Below are positions 24,701 to 34,980 of a stretch of 64,000 bases of DNA, piece after piece. Every line of letters starts with the position of its first letter. Within the stretch, counting starts at the first letter, position 1. The translations under genes were made by a program, and so were the position numbers. Below the pieces are notes generated by a model. The model was given only the letters and a program-made list of their open reading frames with translations. It was not told the origin of the DNA and did not search any database. The DNA lies in assembly GCA_018105865.1 (NCBI GenBank), contig CM030848.1:15634809-15698808 (forward strand), written 5' to 3'. This DNA comes from Metaphire vulgaris (Eukaryota > Annelida > Clitellata > Crassiclitellata > Megascolecidae).

Positions 24701-25128
24701 CCAGTTTTATCCCAAAGATACAAAACCAGAAGTAGTTTATGCCAAACCAATGACAGCTACTAAATACATTACATTTGTATGTCAATTCTATAAGATCTAT
24801 GTATCATGTGTGCTATATATTCAGTTTTTATGCATTCTTCAGCATCTGCTTCAAAGATTAGCAGTCTACCTTTCAGCATGTTGATAAACGCTGGGTAAAG
24901 AAGAACAAGTCCACTGTCGGGACTTGAAACCACACAGGATCATATATAATCATAAATATCGTCCTGAATCCAAAGTATAGAGGGATCCACAGACAAGCTT
25001 GGTAGAATTTATAAAGTTATATTTAGTAGAAGAATTCATAGAATAATCCTACTAAGCTATTTAAAATATAATAATAATAATATATTAATATTAATTATTA
25101 ATTATTAATTATTAATTATTAATTATTA

Positions 25129-25210
<82 letters not shown>

Positions 25211-25303
25211 GACCTTACCGGTATTTCCATTCAGCCAAAGCTGGTAGATATCTGGATCAATGAGTGTATCGTTCCCAACAAATACATCCACGTTAGCCAT
25301 CAT
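21521..25303 (-). CDS. FIBP: Acidic fibroblast growth factor intracellular-binding protein
   Basis: Complete ten-exon gene. Coding exons (descending): 25303-25219, 24584-24386, 24276-24150, 23982-23882, 23593-23460, 23074-22966, 22848-22776, 22320-22234, 21881-21784 and 21602-21521. All have GT-AG borders and phases that add up to 1095 bases, 364 residues, the usual FIBP length. It aligns from memory with human FIBP end to end: [20 protein letters not shown] at the N-terminus, [60 protein letters not shown] and the C-terminal [13 protein letters not shown] binds internalised FGF1 and acts intracellularly; its biochemical activity is not settled. Two adjacent in-frame ATGs occur; I chose the upstream one (25303), which follows a stop. 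The apparent in-frame stop after exon 9 is removed by splicing to exon 10, which restores the conserved end. An (ATT)n array sits in intron 1. Confidence 0.93.
21712..21757. repeat. (ATT)n array in last FIBP intron
   Basis: About 15 ATT units with one interruption, between FIBP exons 9 and 10. Confidence 0.9.
25072..25210. repeat. (ATTAATT)n heptamer and (ATT)n array in FIBP intron 1
   Basis: About six copies of a heptamer ATTAATT run into about 26 ATT units, ending four bases from the donor of FIBP exon 1. Expansion here would bring the array right up to a splice site. Confidence 0.9.
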
Positions 25304-26071
25304 ACTTCAAGACATATACACACCGAACGGCGTTACATAAAGTAAACAATATTATTTTGCTCTAATTTCCGATCAAAACGTCTTCTATTATCGCCATCCA
25401 GTGTTACCACCCACTATTTGAGAAAATTTTAGATACTTTAATATTAAAAAAACCAGAAGTAAGAAAAATCTCGTGGATTTATATAACGCTTAACCAGTAG
25501 TGCAACAGTAACTGCTTATTCTTTGGCGCTAAGCCTTTCTTAAAATGGGAAAGGTGAATACCAGGCAATGGTCAATATTTCCTAAGGGCAGTGACTCTAG
25601 CTGTAGAGAAATGATTTTAGAAATCGTTTAGGAACGACTTAAGCTCAGACAGGGAGTCTAATAAATAGACTCTCTGGCTTAGATCTGAAGATCTGAAGAC
25701 ACGAGGAGATAATGCAGGAATTATGAGAATGGAGGATTCAGATTTTATTTTGTTTGACAGTGTCTAAGGCTGCGAAGAGAAGCTGTGATAGGGTTCCAAA
25801 GTGAGATGCGGAGTATGAAAAGGTAGATTTGCAGTTCCGCCTTAATCGCCGTAACCGTAGGTAGGCCAGTGAATAATCTTTCGCCATCTGGCGAATGGAG
25901 GTGACAATTATTCAAATTAGCCTCGCATATATATTATGTACATACAGTACATTACATATTTTAATATAAATTATTTCACAAATAATTAGTTTTAGATAAT
26001 AGTTCTCACGTTGGCGTTGAAAATACTTTTAGTATGGATTACTGTGTGACAATAAGCGTGTGGTAATGGTT
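25304..26071. other. Intergenic, FIBP upstream region
   Basis: About 770 bases between the FIBP start and tRNA-Ser. The first 100-200 bases should hold the FIBP promoter, but I recognise no TATA box or other specific site. The rest includes a copy of the dispersed TTTATATAACGC motif near 25478. Confidence 0.5.
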
Positions 26072-26153
26072 GACGAGGTGGCCGAGTGGTTAAGGCGATG
26101 GACTGCTAATCCATTGGGGTCTCCCCGCGTGGGTTCGAATCCCATCCTCGTCG
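26072..26153 (+). tRNA. tRNA-Ser (anticodon GCT)
   Basis: 82 bases. The acceptor stem GACGAGG pairs fully with CCTCGTC, with discriminator G. D-arm GGCCGAGTGGTTAAGGC (A box), anticodon stem ATGGA/TCCAT with loop CTGCTAA giving anticodon GCT (26105-26107), a long variable arm GGGGTCTCCCC as expected for a type II serine tRNA, and T-arm GTGGGTTCGAATCCCAT (perfect B box). A run of T follows within three bases, the normal RNA polymerase III terminator. No intron. Confidence 0.97.
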
Positions 26154-26448
26154 AATTTTTTTGAAATGTTAAAAAACTAAGATAATCACGTATGTCTTTT
26201 TGATACGTAAGCCTTTTTTGGTAGGTAGGCCTCAGTAGTAAACACACTGGATAAATACTTTCGACCGCTTTCAGGGGTCGGGTTCATTTGCATATACGCC
26301 TATTAATAGGAGTTATGCTTGATGGCCAATAGCTTGTACTACGTGAAAGTGAAACAACTTGCCAACATATAAAGCGCTGAAGGCAGAATCAACGGCATAT
26401 TTCAATATGCAATTTTGATAGGCTGGGTCGAGGTAAATGGGTGGGGAT

Positions 26449-26624
26449 CAGTGGCGGCTCCACCGAGGGGGACAGGGGGGCCCGTGCCCCTATTGAATGC
26501 CTGGCCCCCCAGTTGGGACCCTATACTTAATGCTACATACATTAAACAACAAATGGTTGGCCCCCATGATTAGAAGTTGCCACCCCAACGCCCCCCCACT
26601 TGCCAAATCCTAGAGCCGCCACTG
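26449..26624 (-). mobile_element. hAT-type MITE, CAGTGGCGGCTC family (inverse copy)
   Basis: Bounded by CAGTGGCGGCTCCAC and the inverse of CAGTGGCGGCTCTAG. Flanked by GTGGGGAT and GTAGGGAT, an 8-bp target duplication with one mismatch. Interior is close to the inverse of 34785-34980 and of 61844-62053. Confidence 0.85.
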
Positions 26625-26675
26625 GTAGGGATGGGGAAGGGTAGTCACCCATTTAGCAGAAGATGTCTCAGACAT

Positions 26676-26735
26676 GGGCGCCCATACATTGAGGCAAGAT
26701 GGGGCACTTGCTCTCCCTGAAAAATGGAAATCTGT
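26676..26735 (+). repeat. Dispersed repeat, copy 2
   Basis: Related to 8336-8400: same GGGCGCCCATACATTGAGGC-type start and GGAAAT end. Confidence 0.55.
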
Positions 26736-27014
26736 TTTTGTAACTAACTATATTTGAATTTTAAAAACAACTATATTTTGGTCTTTATCCAATATTTTCA
26801 CACTAAGACACTAACATAAATACGGTATAAGTAGCCTAACAGTGCCTGATTTTGCTTGCATTTTACCTGACGTTCTGGCAATCTGTTAACCTTGCTAACC
26901 TTGCCCATAGTCTCAGACTATCAGATTACACTTAGCCTATTGAAACGATATGCAGCTCATGACGATCGACGATCGAATTCGAGCTAATTTGCGCCGGTAT
27001 TTCTTGCTTAATGT

Positions 27015-27253
27015 CAGTGGCGTAGCGTGACTTTTGGGGGCCCGGGGGGCATCTTTGTCATGGGGGCCCCAGAATCTCGAGCTGACGAGCAAAAAAAGGT
27101 CGTCAGCACATCATTTCTAGGGTTAGGGTTGAGAAGTTAGGGTTAACCCTAACCTAACCCTAGCTTAGACCCCTCTTCGGGTCCCTCCCCAGCCCGGGGC
27201 CCGGGGGCTGTCAACAAAGTGCCCCTCCCCGCCCCCCTCACGTTACGCCACTG
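27015..27253. mobile_element. hAT-type MITE containing telomere-like repeats
   Basis: Ends CAGTGGCGTAGCGTGACT and the inverse of CAGTGGCGTAACGTGA; flanked on both sides by the perfect octamer CTTAATGT (27007-27014, 27254-27261). The interior carries several TTAGGG-type units running into inverted CCCTAA-type units around 27118-27166, so the core can fold on itself. No open frame. Confidence 0.85.
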
Positions 27254-27309
27254 CTTAATGTTCAGCATGTTCCACATCATAGACCTATGCGTTTAGAATC
27301 GAAGAGTAC

Positions 27310-27315
27310 TTTATT
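27310..27315 (-). promoter_or_regulatory. Polyadenylation signal of the zinc-ribbon-like gene
   Basis: AATAAA on the minus strand, about 48 bases past the stop codon. Confidence 0.7.
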
Positions 27316-27362
27316 CAACAGACGTAAATCGTTTTCGTCTCATCAAAAGCCAGTCAAGGCAG

Positions 27363-28352
27363 TCAAGGTGCACTCGGGCGGCCACTTTTCTTCGCTTTCT
27401 GCGTCTCCTCGAGTTTGACCGCCGCCAGATTTCTTATGAATTCGCCCAGATTAGCGGCCGCGTTCCTAGTCACCGCAGTCGAGACAACGTTACGAAGAAA
27501 CTTGTTTCCCAGCAGGACGACCATCTCCTCGCCGAGCGAAGCCAGCGCCAGGACCCCCACCTGGCGGAGACCTTGAGCTACGGGACGGCGGTTCTGCAGG
27601 TTTCTCGCCACCTGCTGCACGCCCTGATCGGCTGCCGATTGGATCGACCTCTGGGCAGACGGTCCTACGGCGCTGCAGACGGCCGCCAGGGAGCTCCAGA
27701 CGCTACCTATCCAGGACGGCTGTTGCCGGTTCGGCTGGACGGCTCCGGGGTCTCGTCGGCGGTGGCCTGGATCGTGCAGTGTGTTGCCGTGACCGCATGC
27801 CATACAGGTGACCGTGTGGATTCTGCCGTCGTCACGCTGAGTGACGAGAAATAAGTCGCGAGTTCTGTTGGGACATTTGGAACACTCGATCCATTCGGAG
27901 AAATCGGAATTATTCTTGTCGTCGCAGACCAAGCATTCGACACTCTGCAGTTGGCCATTTTCACCGACAGATACGGAGAAGAGGTCCTTTTCCTTGTTTT
28001 GGCATTTGCCACACTCGGGGGTTCCAGAGAACGAAGACGCAGCGTCGTTATCGCTTACATTAAGCCGGTCCAAACGACCCTCCAGTTGACCATCACCGTC
28101 GTCGTCATCGTCATCACCGTCCACGTTGTACGGTTTCTGACACTTTTTGCACAACAGACAACTGGTGGGGGGACCGGGCTGATGCTGTACGGCAGGGTCT
28201 TTCTGAGTTAACTCCAGTTGGAATGGGTCGGAATTCCGGCAGTTAGGGCAGGGACGACATCGGAAACTGCCATGGCTGAGAAGGGCCAGAACCTCTTCCT
28301 CATTCGCACCCGACAAATCCGGTAGACCGTTAGCGCCTTCGCAGACAGACAT
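27363..28352 (-). CDS. Unrecognised protein with three zinc-ribbon-like CxxC modules
   Basis: Single long coding exon, 329 residues from the ATG at 28352. I chose this ATG because a good acceptor (TTATTGCAG) lies 11 bases before it, implying a non-coding first exon; the frame itself is open to 28418, which would add up to 22 residues. Residues 35-68, 114-143 and 157-186 each contain two CxxC knuckles. The second and third have the same 22-residue spacing (C-x2-C-x22-C-x2-C) and matching centres (KDLFSVSVGENGQLQSVEC and RDLFLVTQRDDGRIHTVTC), so they are an internal duplication; the first is looser (x26). An Asp run (about 78-88) separates modules one and two. Residues 213-318 are Ala/Val/Leu-rich and look helical, possibly membrane-associating or oligomerising, and the end is basic. 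Such ribbons bind zinc in transcription and RNA-processing proteins, but I do not recognise this family. Confidence 0.75.
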   Translation of the reverse strand: MSVCEGANGLPDLSGANEEEVLALLSHGSFRCRPCPNCRNSDPFQLELTQKDPAVQHQPGPPTSCLLCKKCQKPYNVDGDDDDDDGDGQLEGRLDRLNVSDNDAASSFSGTPECGKCQNKEKDLFSVSVGENGQLQSVECLVCDDKNNSDFSEWIECSKCPNRTRDLFLVTQRDDGRIHTVTCMACGHGNTLHDPGHRRRDPGAVQPNRQQPSWIGSVWSSLAAVCSAVGPSAQRSIQSAADQGVQQVARNLQNRRPVAQGLRQVGVLALASLGEEMVVLLGNKFLRNVVSTAVTRNAAANLGEFIRNLAAVKLEETQKAKKSGRPSAP

Positions 28353-28599
28353 CTTCAACGCCCCTGCAATAACAATCATTGTCAGTCGAAGTGCTCGAGA
28401 ACAACTGGACACCGTCATTAGATAGCGCGTAAAGACCAGCTACATACTTACCAGAATCTATAAAACACACCCGAACACAGTTGTCTCATTTACGCCGCCT
28501 CGTGAATACACTGACCTTTGCCCGGCCGACAAATCATCTTGCCTATAGCTATTTCATGAAAGATTAAGTGCATAAGAAATAAGTAGCTACTGCTGTATT

Positions 28600-28780
28600 C
28601 AGAGGCGTAGCCAGAAATATGATTTGGGAGGGTATAAATGTTTGGGGTATAAACCTTCACTATAAACCATATAAACTACATATAACCACATATAACCACA
28701 TATAAATCACATACAAAACTTTAAGGTAGACTGATCTAGGAAGGTATATATACCGATATACCCTCCGTCGCTACGCCCTG
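28600..28780. mobile_element. Old hAT-type MITE
   Basis: CAGAGGCGTAGCCAG at the left and the inverse of CAGGGCGTAGCGAC at the right. Flanks GCTGTATT and GCTGTAGG agree at six of eight positions, consistent with a decayed 8-bp duplication. Tandem TATAACCACA units inside. Confidence 0.55.
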
Positions 28781-30483
28781 GCTGTAGGCTATTGCTTTCT
28801 GAAGCGCTATATTAATCTACGAGATTTTACTTACTTATTATTTTACCTCAACTTTTTCGAGACGATATTTGTTTGTTGTTGTAGTGTAACTTGTATAGCT
28901 CCTGAATAGCAGCGCATTATGTCTATTCTGTCGAAACGTCTTCGCTGTCATTTCAAGCGCCTATACATGTACACATTGTACAGTATAGTATAAACGCTAT
29001 CAAAGCGTTTCTCTAATGCTCTTAATTAACAATGGCAACGCACGTCACAACTGCCCTCTCCTTGAGGCTTGGGCCGTTGAATAATCCAAACAGTTTTCAG
29101 TTTAGGTCTACTTAACAGATAGAATGCAGCGGTGATCCAGAGGTGGAATCAGGCAAACGGGCGGCGGGTTTTTGGAAGAACTAATTGTTTGTCGCGGAAA
29201 ACTGTGGCCCCTATATAAATGCGAATATTATTAGTCAAACAGAAATGAAAGGAATTGCATTTATAATAAATTATTACACTTATAGAGATCATCAGCGCTG
29301 CCCTGATGAGCACTCACCCGCATAGATTCCTCTTTGGTCTTTGCAGGTGAAAATGACGTCCAAGATATTCAGACGAGAGTTGTTTTGTGTCTAAGAAACG
29401 AGTAACCACGGGTTTAAATGCATTTCAGGTGGAAATTGAATTTTGCTAACCGCAGACGTGTATTTTTTGGTCGGGGAAACCCCAGCCAGAGTTTCCCAGC
29501 TATAAGCTACTGTGGTTTTTTTAATCACAGCGACATATGCCACGTTGCCCTACTGGCTAGCACTCAACGCCAACGGCTTATAAGGACCTGATTTAATAAT
29601 CACTGGTCACAGGTCAAGTTTCATAAGAGCTTTGAATATGCAAATTCGTCTATTTGCAGAAACGAAAATTCGAAGGTTGTTCAAGTGAAAATATAGGTAT
29701 TTACGAGTTTTACGGGCCATTATTATCGACCTAACCGTGGGTTAGCAACACTGAACAGTGTGAACAGGCCTACAGACAACGACGGAAAAACGAAACCTTA
29801 GGATCTCTAAGTCTCTAAGATAGAAATCGTGGTTATGTCTGGTTACGTGACATTGCGAAAGACAAACGAGGCGTTCCGCGAGGACTTACAAGAGACATTA
29901 TCTCTGCGACGAACAACAGGAATGGGGGCGGCGGGGGGGGAACTAATTGTTTGAATGTTTTCATTTGAACTCGGTGAATCATAATGATAATTTAAAAATT
30001 CCAGGCCTGGGTCGTTTCAAGGTGTTACTTGACCTCTGGCATCCACCTACAACCTCTGCAAGCCACCGGCAACAGACGTTAATAAATCTGTATCTGCAAT
30101 ATTTCAGTCCTGTCTGCCCCGTGTCCGAGAGCACCTACCCATGCAGTGCGGCTTCTGCGGTTGGACCGCAGCAGATGGACCTGCGCTGGATCGTCGAAGG
30201 GGTTTTTTGGGAAGGAGGGAGAGAGAGGGAGAGAGGGAGGGAGGGCGGACTCAGCAGGAGTGGTCTTCGTTGCGTGGGTTGCTGTGTTCAGTGGACGCTC
30301 CATCGCCGCCGTCAGACGCATCGATCAGTGGCCATCGTCGATCGGCAGATGGAACGAAGGAGACAGGAGGAGCCCAGGACTCTCATGGAAACAAAGGACA
30401 AGACACCAAACAGAAGAAAAGACGAAGATCCAATTACACGCAAAGACGACTCTATATTTTAACTTGAAGACACATTTATTTGC

Positions 30484-30565
30484 GATTTCTTATGAATGCT
30501 AAATATGTACAGCGCCTTTGACTTTGGTAGACGCCATGCGTACGGCGCTATATAAATTGTCTGAC

Positions 30566-30598
<33 letters not shown>

Positions 30599-30628
30599 TA
30601 ATAATAACAATAATAATAATAATAACCA
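30484..30628 (+). repeat. Dispersed element 3' end with GCGCTATATAAATT and (AAT)n tail
   Basis: The sequence TACAGCGCCTTTGACTTTGG ... GGCGCTATATAAATTGT followed by an AAT-rich tail is the most complete copy here of a motif recurring near 4313, 16942, 35397, 38515, 39031, 41421, 46500, 60440 and 62880. The 3' position of a simple repeat tail suggests a retroposed element. Confidence 0.55.
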
Positions 30629-30674
30629 CCCACCCAATACAGCTACGTTTTACTACACGAACTCGCGCCACTAC

Positions 30675-30762
30675 TCGACTACTACTACTACTACTACTAC
30701 TACTCGACAGATGGAACTACTACTACTACCAGGACTCATGGAAACAAAGGACAACACACAAA

Positions 30763-30806
<44 letters not shown>

Positions 30807-30836
30807 TCACTACTATTACTACTACTACTATTACTA
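30675..30836. repeat. (CTA)n trinucleotide tracts
   Basis: Interrupted CTA arrays around a short unique spacer (ATGGAACT ... ACTCATGGAAACAAAGGACA). The spacer also occurs near 30386 (ACTCTCATGGAAACAAAGGA), so this segment seems partly duplicated. Confidence 0.75.
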
Positions 30837-32288
30837 TTTTTACACAGACTAGCTTAGCCTCCTGAACCACTTTAAATCACATAATTATCACTACAATGAT
30901 TTCCATAGCTATTATTATTACTAATTATAATACAATTATAATAATAATTGATGGGCCTACATGATCACAATAAGACTGTCTGAATCCTCGGTGATTGAGC
31001 AGAATATCTTTCGTGTTGTGACTTATAATGACTCTGAGTGATCTTCTTCGTTTAACCCCTTAACTGGGTATCCCGGATATATCCGTCCATTTTGCATTGA
31101 GTTACAGTTAAATACACAGTTAAGGGGTTAATTCTGAGACTGAGACTAGGAAACCGTAACATTCGTTCCAATATCGCTGCGCACCGAGGCGCGAGAGCCT
31201 CGCCGGCCCCTGTTCGAAACAGACACGGATAGAGGCTGCGCCACATCGACTAACATCAGCGGCTACGTGAGGAGAGGCGGTAGGGGAGGGAGCGAGGGAG
31301 GGCGATCGGCTAAAAACAACGGATCCTCCGTTAAGAACTTAAGAGTACTTTTGAATAAATTCTGGCGCTATAAAAACGATAATTATTATTATTACGAACT
31401 CTGTTTATGTGACAGGCGTAAACTCTGCCAATGCACAGCTGCTGCTGCTGCTGCTGCTGCTGCTGTGGGGGCACCGAGACGAGGCCAGTCGTCGTCTGCG
31501 CCAGACCAAATATTTGCCGGTGAATCAGACTCCCTGGCACTTAACCCCGCCCCCTTCTCCGCCCCCGGAGCCCAATGACGTATGTAGCCCGTTCGTTTCA
31601 GTCTGCCCTTCTGCGTCCTCTCCCTTCCCTTTCCCTTTCCCGTCTGGTCTACATATACGTCCTACGGTCCTACCTGGTTAACTTTTGGAGTCTGGTTAGG
31701 TTTTCTCCGGTTAGAAAATCTCACAATGAAAAATCCCGCAGAGGCGGAGGGCGGCAGACGGAAGAGCCGGTGACGGTGCAGGGGGAGGGTGTTCGAACGA
31801 TCACTCCGATCGGAAGACGAAGGGAGGAAACGGTGGTGGAGGAGGAGGAGGAAGAGGATCAGGAGGAAGAGGATCAGGAGGAGGATCAGGGCGGGGTGTC
31901 TTGCGTAATAAGTTCCGTCACCCAGCAGCGCCATACAAACGAACGCCGGCAGCAGCAGCAGCAGCAGCCAAACGTCAGTTACGACTTACGAGTGAAGGAT
32001 TGAAGACAGAGACAGACAGACATGCAGACAAACATGCAGACAGACAGACAGACGGAAGGACAGACAGTAGGGCAGTTCAGTCCATCCGTCATCAATGGCC
32101 TAGAAGACTGCAGCCGGAGGATGAGTCTGGGTGCAGAGGGGTGTGCCGTCTGCCAGACGCAGCCGGCCGCCCACTCGGCTGCTAACCGTCATCACCACCA
32201 CCCTCTCCCTCTAACACCACTACCGCCATCTTCATCTTCAGCAGCAGCAGCTTTCGCGTATCACCACAAATACCGCAGCTGCGGCCAT

Positions 32289-32373
<85 letters not shown>
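32289..32373. repeat. (ATC)n array
   Basis: About 28 ATC units. In one frame this gives a run of roughly 27 His residues. Confidence 0.95.
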
Positions 32374-32599
32374 TCACTGCCACCGCCACCCACCGGCAGT
32401 TGATAATATGAGGAATAGGAGGAGGAGTGGGAGTCCGGTGCGGTTCGGTCTTTCCGAGGTTCGGACGCGACAGAGAAACGGATTTAGACGCGAGGAGCGA
32501 AGAGAGTCGATCGCTAGATGGCCGATGACGTAAGCGGTCGTCTGCTGCTGCCGAGCGCGGGCTTTTATCGATCGGCGGGCGCACACTTGTAAGCCCGGG

Positions 32600-32603
<4 letters not shown>

Positions 32604-32659
<56 letters not shown>

Positions 32660-32676
32660 TCAGACAGACAGATAGA
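32604..32676. repeat. (AG)n and (AGAC)n microsatellite
   Basis: About 27 AG units followed by a few CAGA units. Confidence 0.95.
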
Positions 32677-32699
32677 CAGACAGATCTGTATTATAGACA

Positions 32700-33025
32700 A
32701 CGATCGGGTGGCGAAGTGACGATGTCTGGACCGGCCATGATCGTCGTCGTCTCCTTCGGCGGCGGCGGCGGTGGCGGTATCGGCAGCTGGCGTAGACTCG
32801 GTACCCGGAGAGTAGCGTCTGGCCCGGTCCTCGGCCGGTAGGAAGACCTCCTAAGGCCCCGGTTGAGCGGGCTTCCCTTCTGCGCTGTTGTTGCGTAACT
32901 AACCAACCGACCGACCGACTAACTAACTAACTTACTAAAATTACTGACGAGACGAAGAAGAATTTTATCGAAGACGATCGGTACTGTCTGGTTCCTGCCC
33001 TTCGTTTCGCCGACTGCGCTGTGAG
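32700..33025 (+). other. Possible non-coding first exon of the 36.5-kb gene
   Basis: A GC-richer stretch of no strong coding potential ends in CTGTGAG|GGTGAGTAG, a good splice donor on the plus strand (near 33027). The nearest good plus-strand acceptors are at 36474 and 36547, just before the long open frame. This link is inference only; the 5' end is arbitrary. Confidence 0.25.
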
Positions 33026-33157
33026 GGTGAGTAGACAGACTAAGGTTTTCCTACAGCGTCTGCGTATTATGTCTTGGCTAATCGTTGGCGGCCATTTTTG
33101 CGTTCTCAGCGTCTGTCTGGCCTCGGTCTGGCTCTTTTCTCCCGAGTCTTCGTGCCT

Positions 33158-33159
<2 letters not shown>

Positions 33160-33188
<29 letters not shown>
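33160..33188. repeat. (TGTC)n array
   Basis: About seven TGTC units; a similar short array is at 34351-34376. Confidence 0.9.
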
Positions 33189-33190
<2 letters not shown>

Positions 33191-33687
33191 ATGTGTGCTT
33201 GTCGATATTTCTGCCGCCTACTGTGTCTGTGCATGCCTTCGTCCAACCGACCGACTTTCTTCTGTTGCCTGTTCTTATCATAGGCCACCTGAGTTTGGAA
33301 GGGCATTTGGGGGATTATGGAAACGTCTCTTTTTCCTCTTCAGCAATTCTTTATCAAAAGATTTAATAGGCAACATTTTGCTTTACCCTTTTCCATTTTC
33401 TTCGCACTGTAGCGGCGTAGCCCCCTCCCTCCCCCCACTGTCCCCACACCCCCACTTACTTCTAATTAAAGATTCAGACAATTCAGAAATTCGCCTAAGC
33501 AGAAATTATATTATCTGTTTTCTAGGAAGAAAATATTGCGAACCATTTTATTTTGCTCAAATTAAAGGCTTTTTGACAGCGCCTAACCTCTAAAGAAAAC
33601 AGGATAAGAAAAAACTTGAGTAATGAATTATTTTCTTATGAATGTGCATTTAGTGCTGTTTTTAGTCAGTCCAATGGGCGGGGTCAG

Positions 33688-33992
33688 CAGTGGCGGCGCC
33701 ACGTACACTCATAGGCCCTGCCATTTTTGGCGAGGCCCTGTCATGGGCCCTGCCACGACAGACAGTGAAACAAACAGACAAACAGTGAAATAGACTTAGT
33801 GTGTTAAAATGATATCGGCTGACATATTTCATTAGGTCTCCAAGGTCAAATGAGAGGGTTAGGGATAGGGTTAGGATTAAGGTTAACCCTAACCCCAAAA
33901 TATCTCTAGTCGGGCTGACCCAGTGGCCCTGGCAAAAAATGTTAGGCCCTGCCACAGGCCCTGCCTCAGTTCACAGCCTGGCGCCGCCAATG
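33688..33992. mobile_element. MITE with CAGTGGCGGCGCCA ends and telomere-like core
   Basis: CAGTGGCGGCGCCA at the left and its inverse, with one change (CCAATG), at the right bound 305 bases without an open frame. The core (about 33854-33898) has TTAGGG-type units followed by inverted CCCTAA-type units, as in the element at 27 kb. Target duplication not clear. Confidence 0.65.
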
Positions 33993-34784
33993 AGGGGGAT
34001 CAGACCAGTATAGGGCAGAGAAATTTTAATTGCTTCGCGATGCTAAATACTTTTGTCAAACAAGTTATTTGTATGCTGTATTATCACGGAACTTACCTTG
34101 GCTGCGCACGGAGTGAACCTGTGAGGGATGGAGGATTTGAGGGGGGGGGGGTCAGTAAGCAGTGACCATGAACCCCCCAACTAATACCACACTGTCTGCA
34201 CTTTCGAAATGTTGTCGATCCTGAGTTTTTGTTATCGTACGTGTAGGTCATACCATTGATGGTTCTACTGTCGATTGATGAGTTTCGTCTGTATGTCGCA
34301 TCTGACCTCTGCAAAAATACTGCTAATTGATTTCGTCTGCAATCGTCTCGCTGTCTGTCTGTCTGTCTGTCTGTCTCTTTTACCTTTTGAATATGCATCG
34401 TTCCTTTGCGTCGATTTGTGTTTTATTCTAGGACATGTAGGTCACAGTCGTTTTATATCGCTGCTCGTTTTTTAACGGTCACTTGCTTCGTTTTATTATT
34501 GGCCCTAATAATGATTGTAAGCGATGGTTGGTGTTCGACCTTCCGAGTCGATTATTGTATCTTCTAAAACTGGAACGGATAAAAATTATTGAGGTCAGAC
34601 TGACTTAAAGGCTGATCTGTTCAGGTTTCTCCAAATGAATACATCACTATTCATTAATATTCGTCTGACGCTTCAGGAACCAAACTAGGCCTACTCCATG
34701 CCTATTCCATTATATTCATTTTATTCTGAATAGACAGATTGAGTCTGATGCCCTAGGCCAGATGTATTAAAATGGTCCGATCCG

Positions 34785-34980
34785 CAGTGGCGGCTCTAGG
34801 ATTTGGCAAGTGGGGGGCCGTTGGGGTGGCAACTTCTAATCATGGGGGGCCAACCATTTGTTGTTTAATGTACGTAGCATTAAGTATAGGGTCCCAACTG
34901 GGGGGCCAGGCACTCAATAGGGGGGCACGGGCCAGGGGGGCCCGTGCCCCCCCTGGCCCCTCCCGGTGGAGCCGCCACTG
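34785..34980 (+). mobile_element. hAT-type MITE, CAGTGGCGGCTC family
   Basis: 196 bases with ends CAGTGGCGGCTCTAGGA and the inverse of CAGTGGCGGCTCCACC. Flanks CCGATCCG and CCGATCTG form an 8-bp target duplication with one mismatch. Very similar to 26449-26624 read backwards. Confidence 0.85.

Larger units (their letters stand above)
28353..32599. other. Gene-poor repeat region
   Basis: A non-coding first exon of the zinc-ribbon-like gene probably lies near 28.4-28.5 kb. Otherwise no exon is supported. Contents: a MITE (28600-28780), a LINE/SINE-like 3' end with GCGCTATATAAATTGT and (AAT)n (30484-30628), (CTA)n tracts (30675-30720 and 30761-30836), (CTG)n at 31440-31467, GAGGAG tracts near 31838-31890 and a long (ATC)n array (32289-32373). 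Open frames across these last tracts give poly-Leu, poly-Glu and poly-His; I do not call them genes. Confidence 0.5.

Noticed and set aside
31409..32411. Overlapping plus-strand frames with poly-Leu, poly-Glu and poly-His runs
   Set aside because: The leader-like Leu run is a (CTG)n tract without a proper ATG, and the other runs come from GAG and ATC repeats; no two frames join in phase through good splice sites.
33021..33593. 190-codon Cys/Leu/Ser-rich plus-strand frame
   Set aside because: Starts without an ATG on a TGTC microsatellite and T-rich intron-like DNA; amino-acid composition reflects the base composition.
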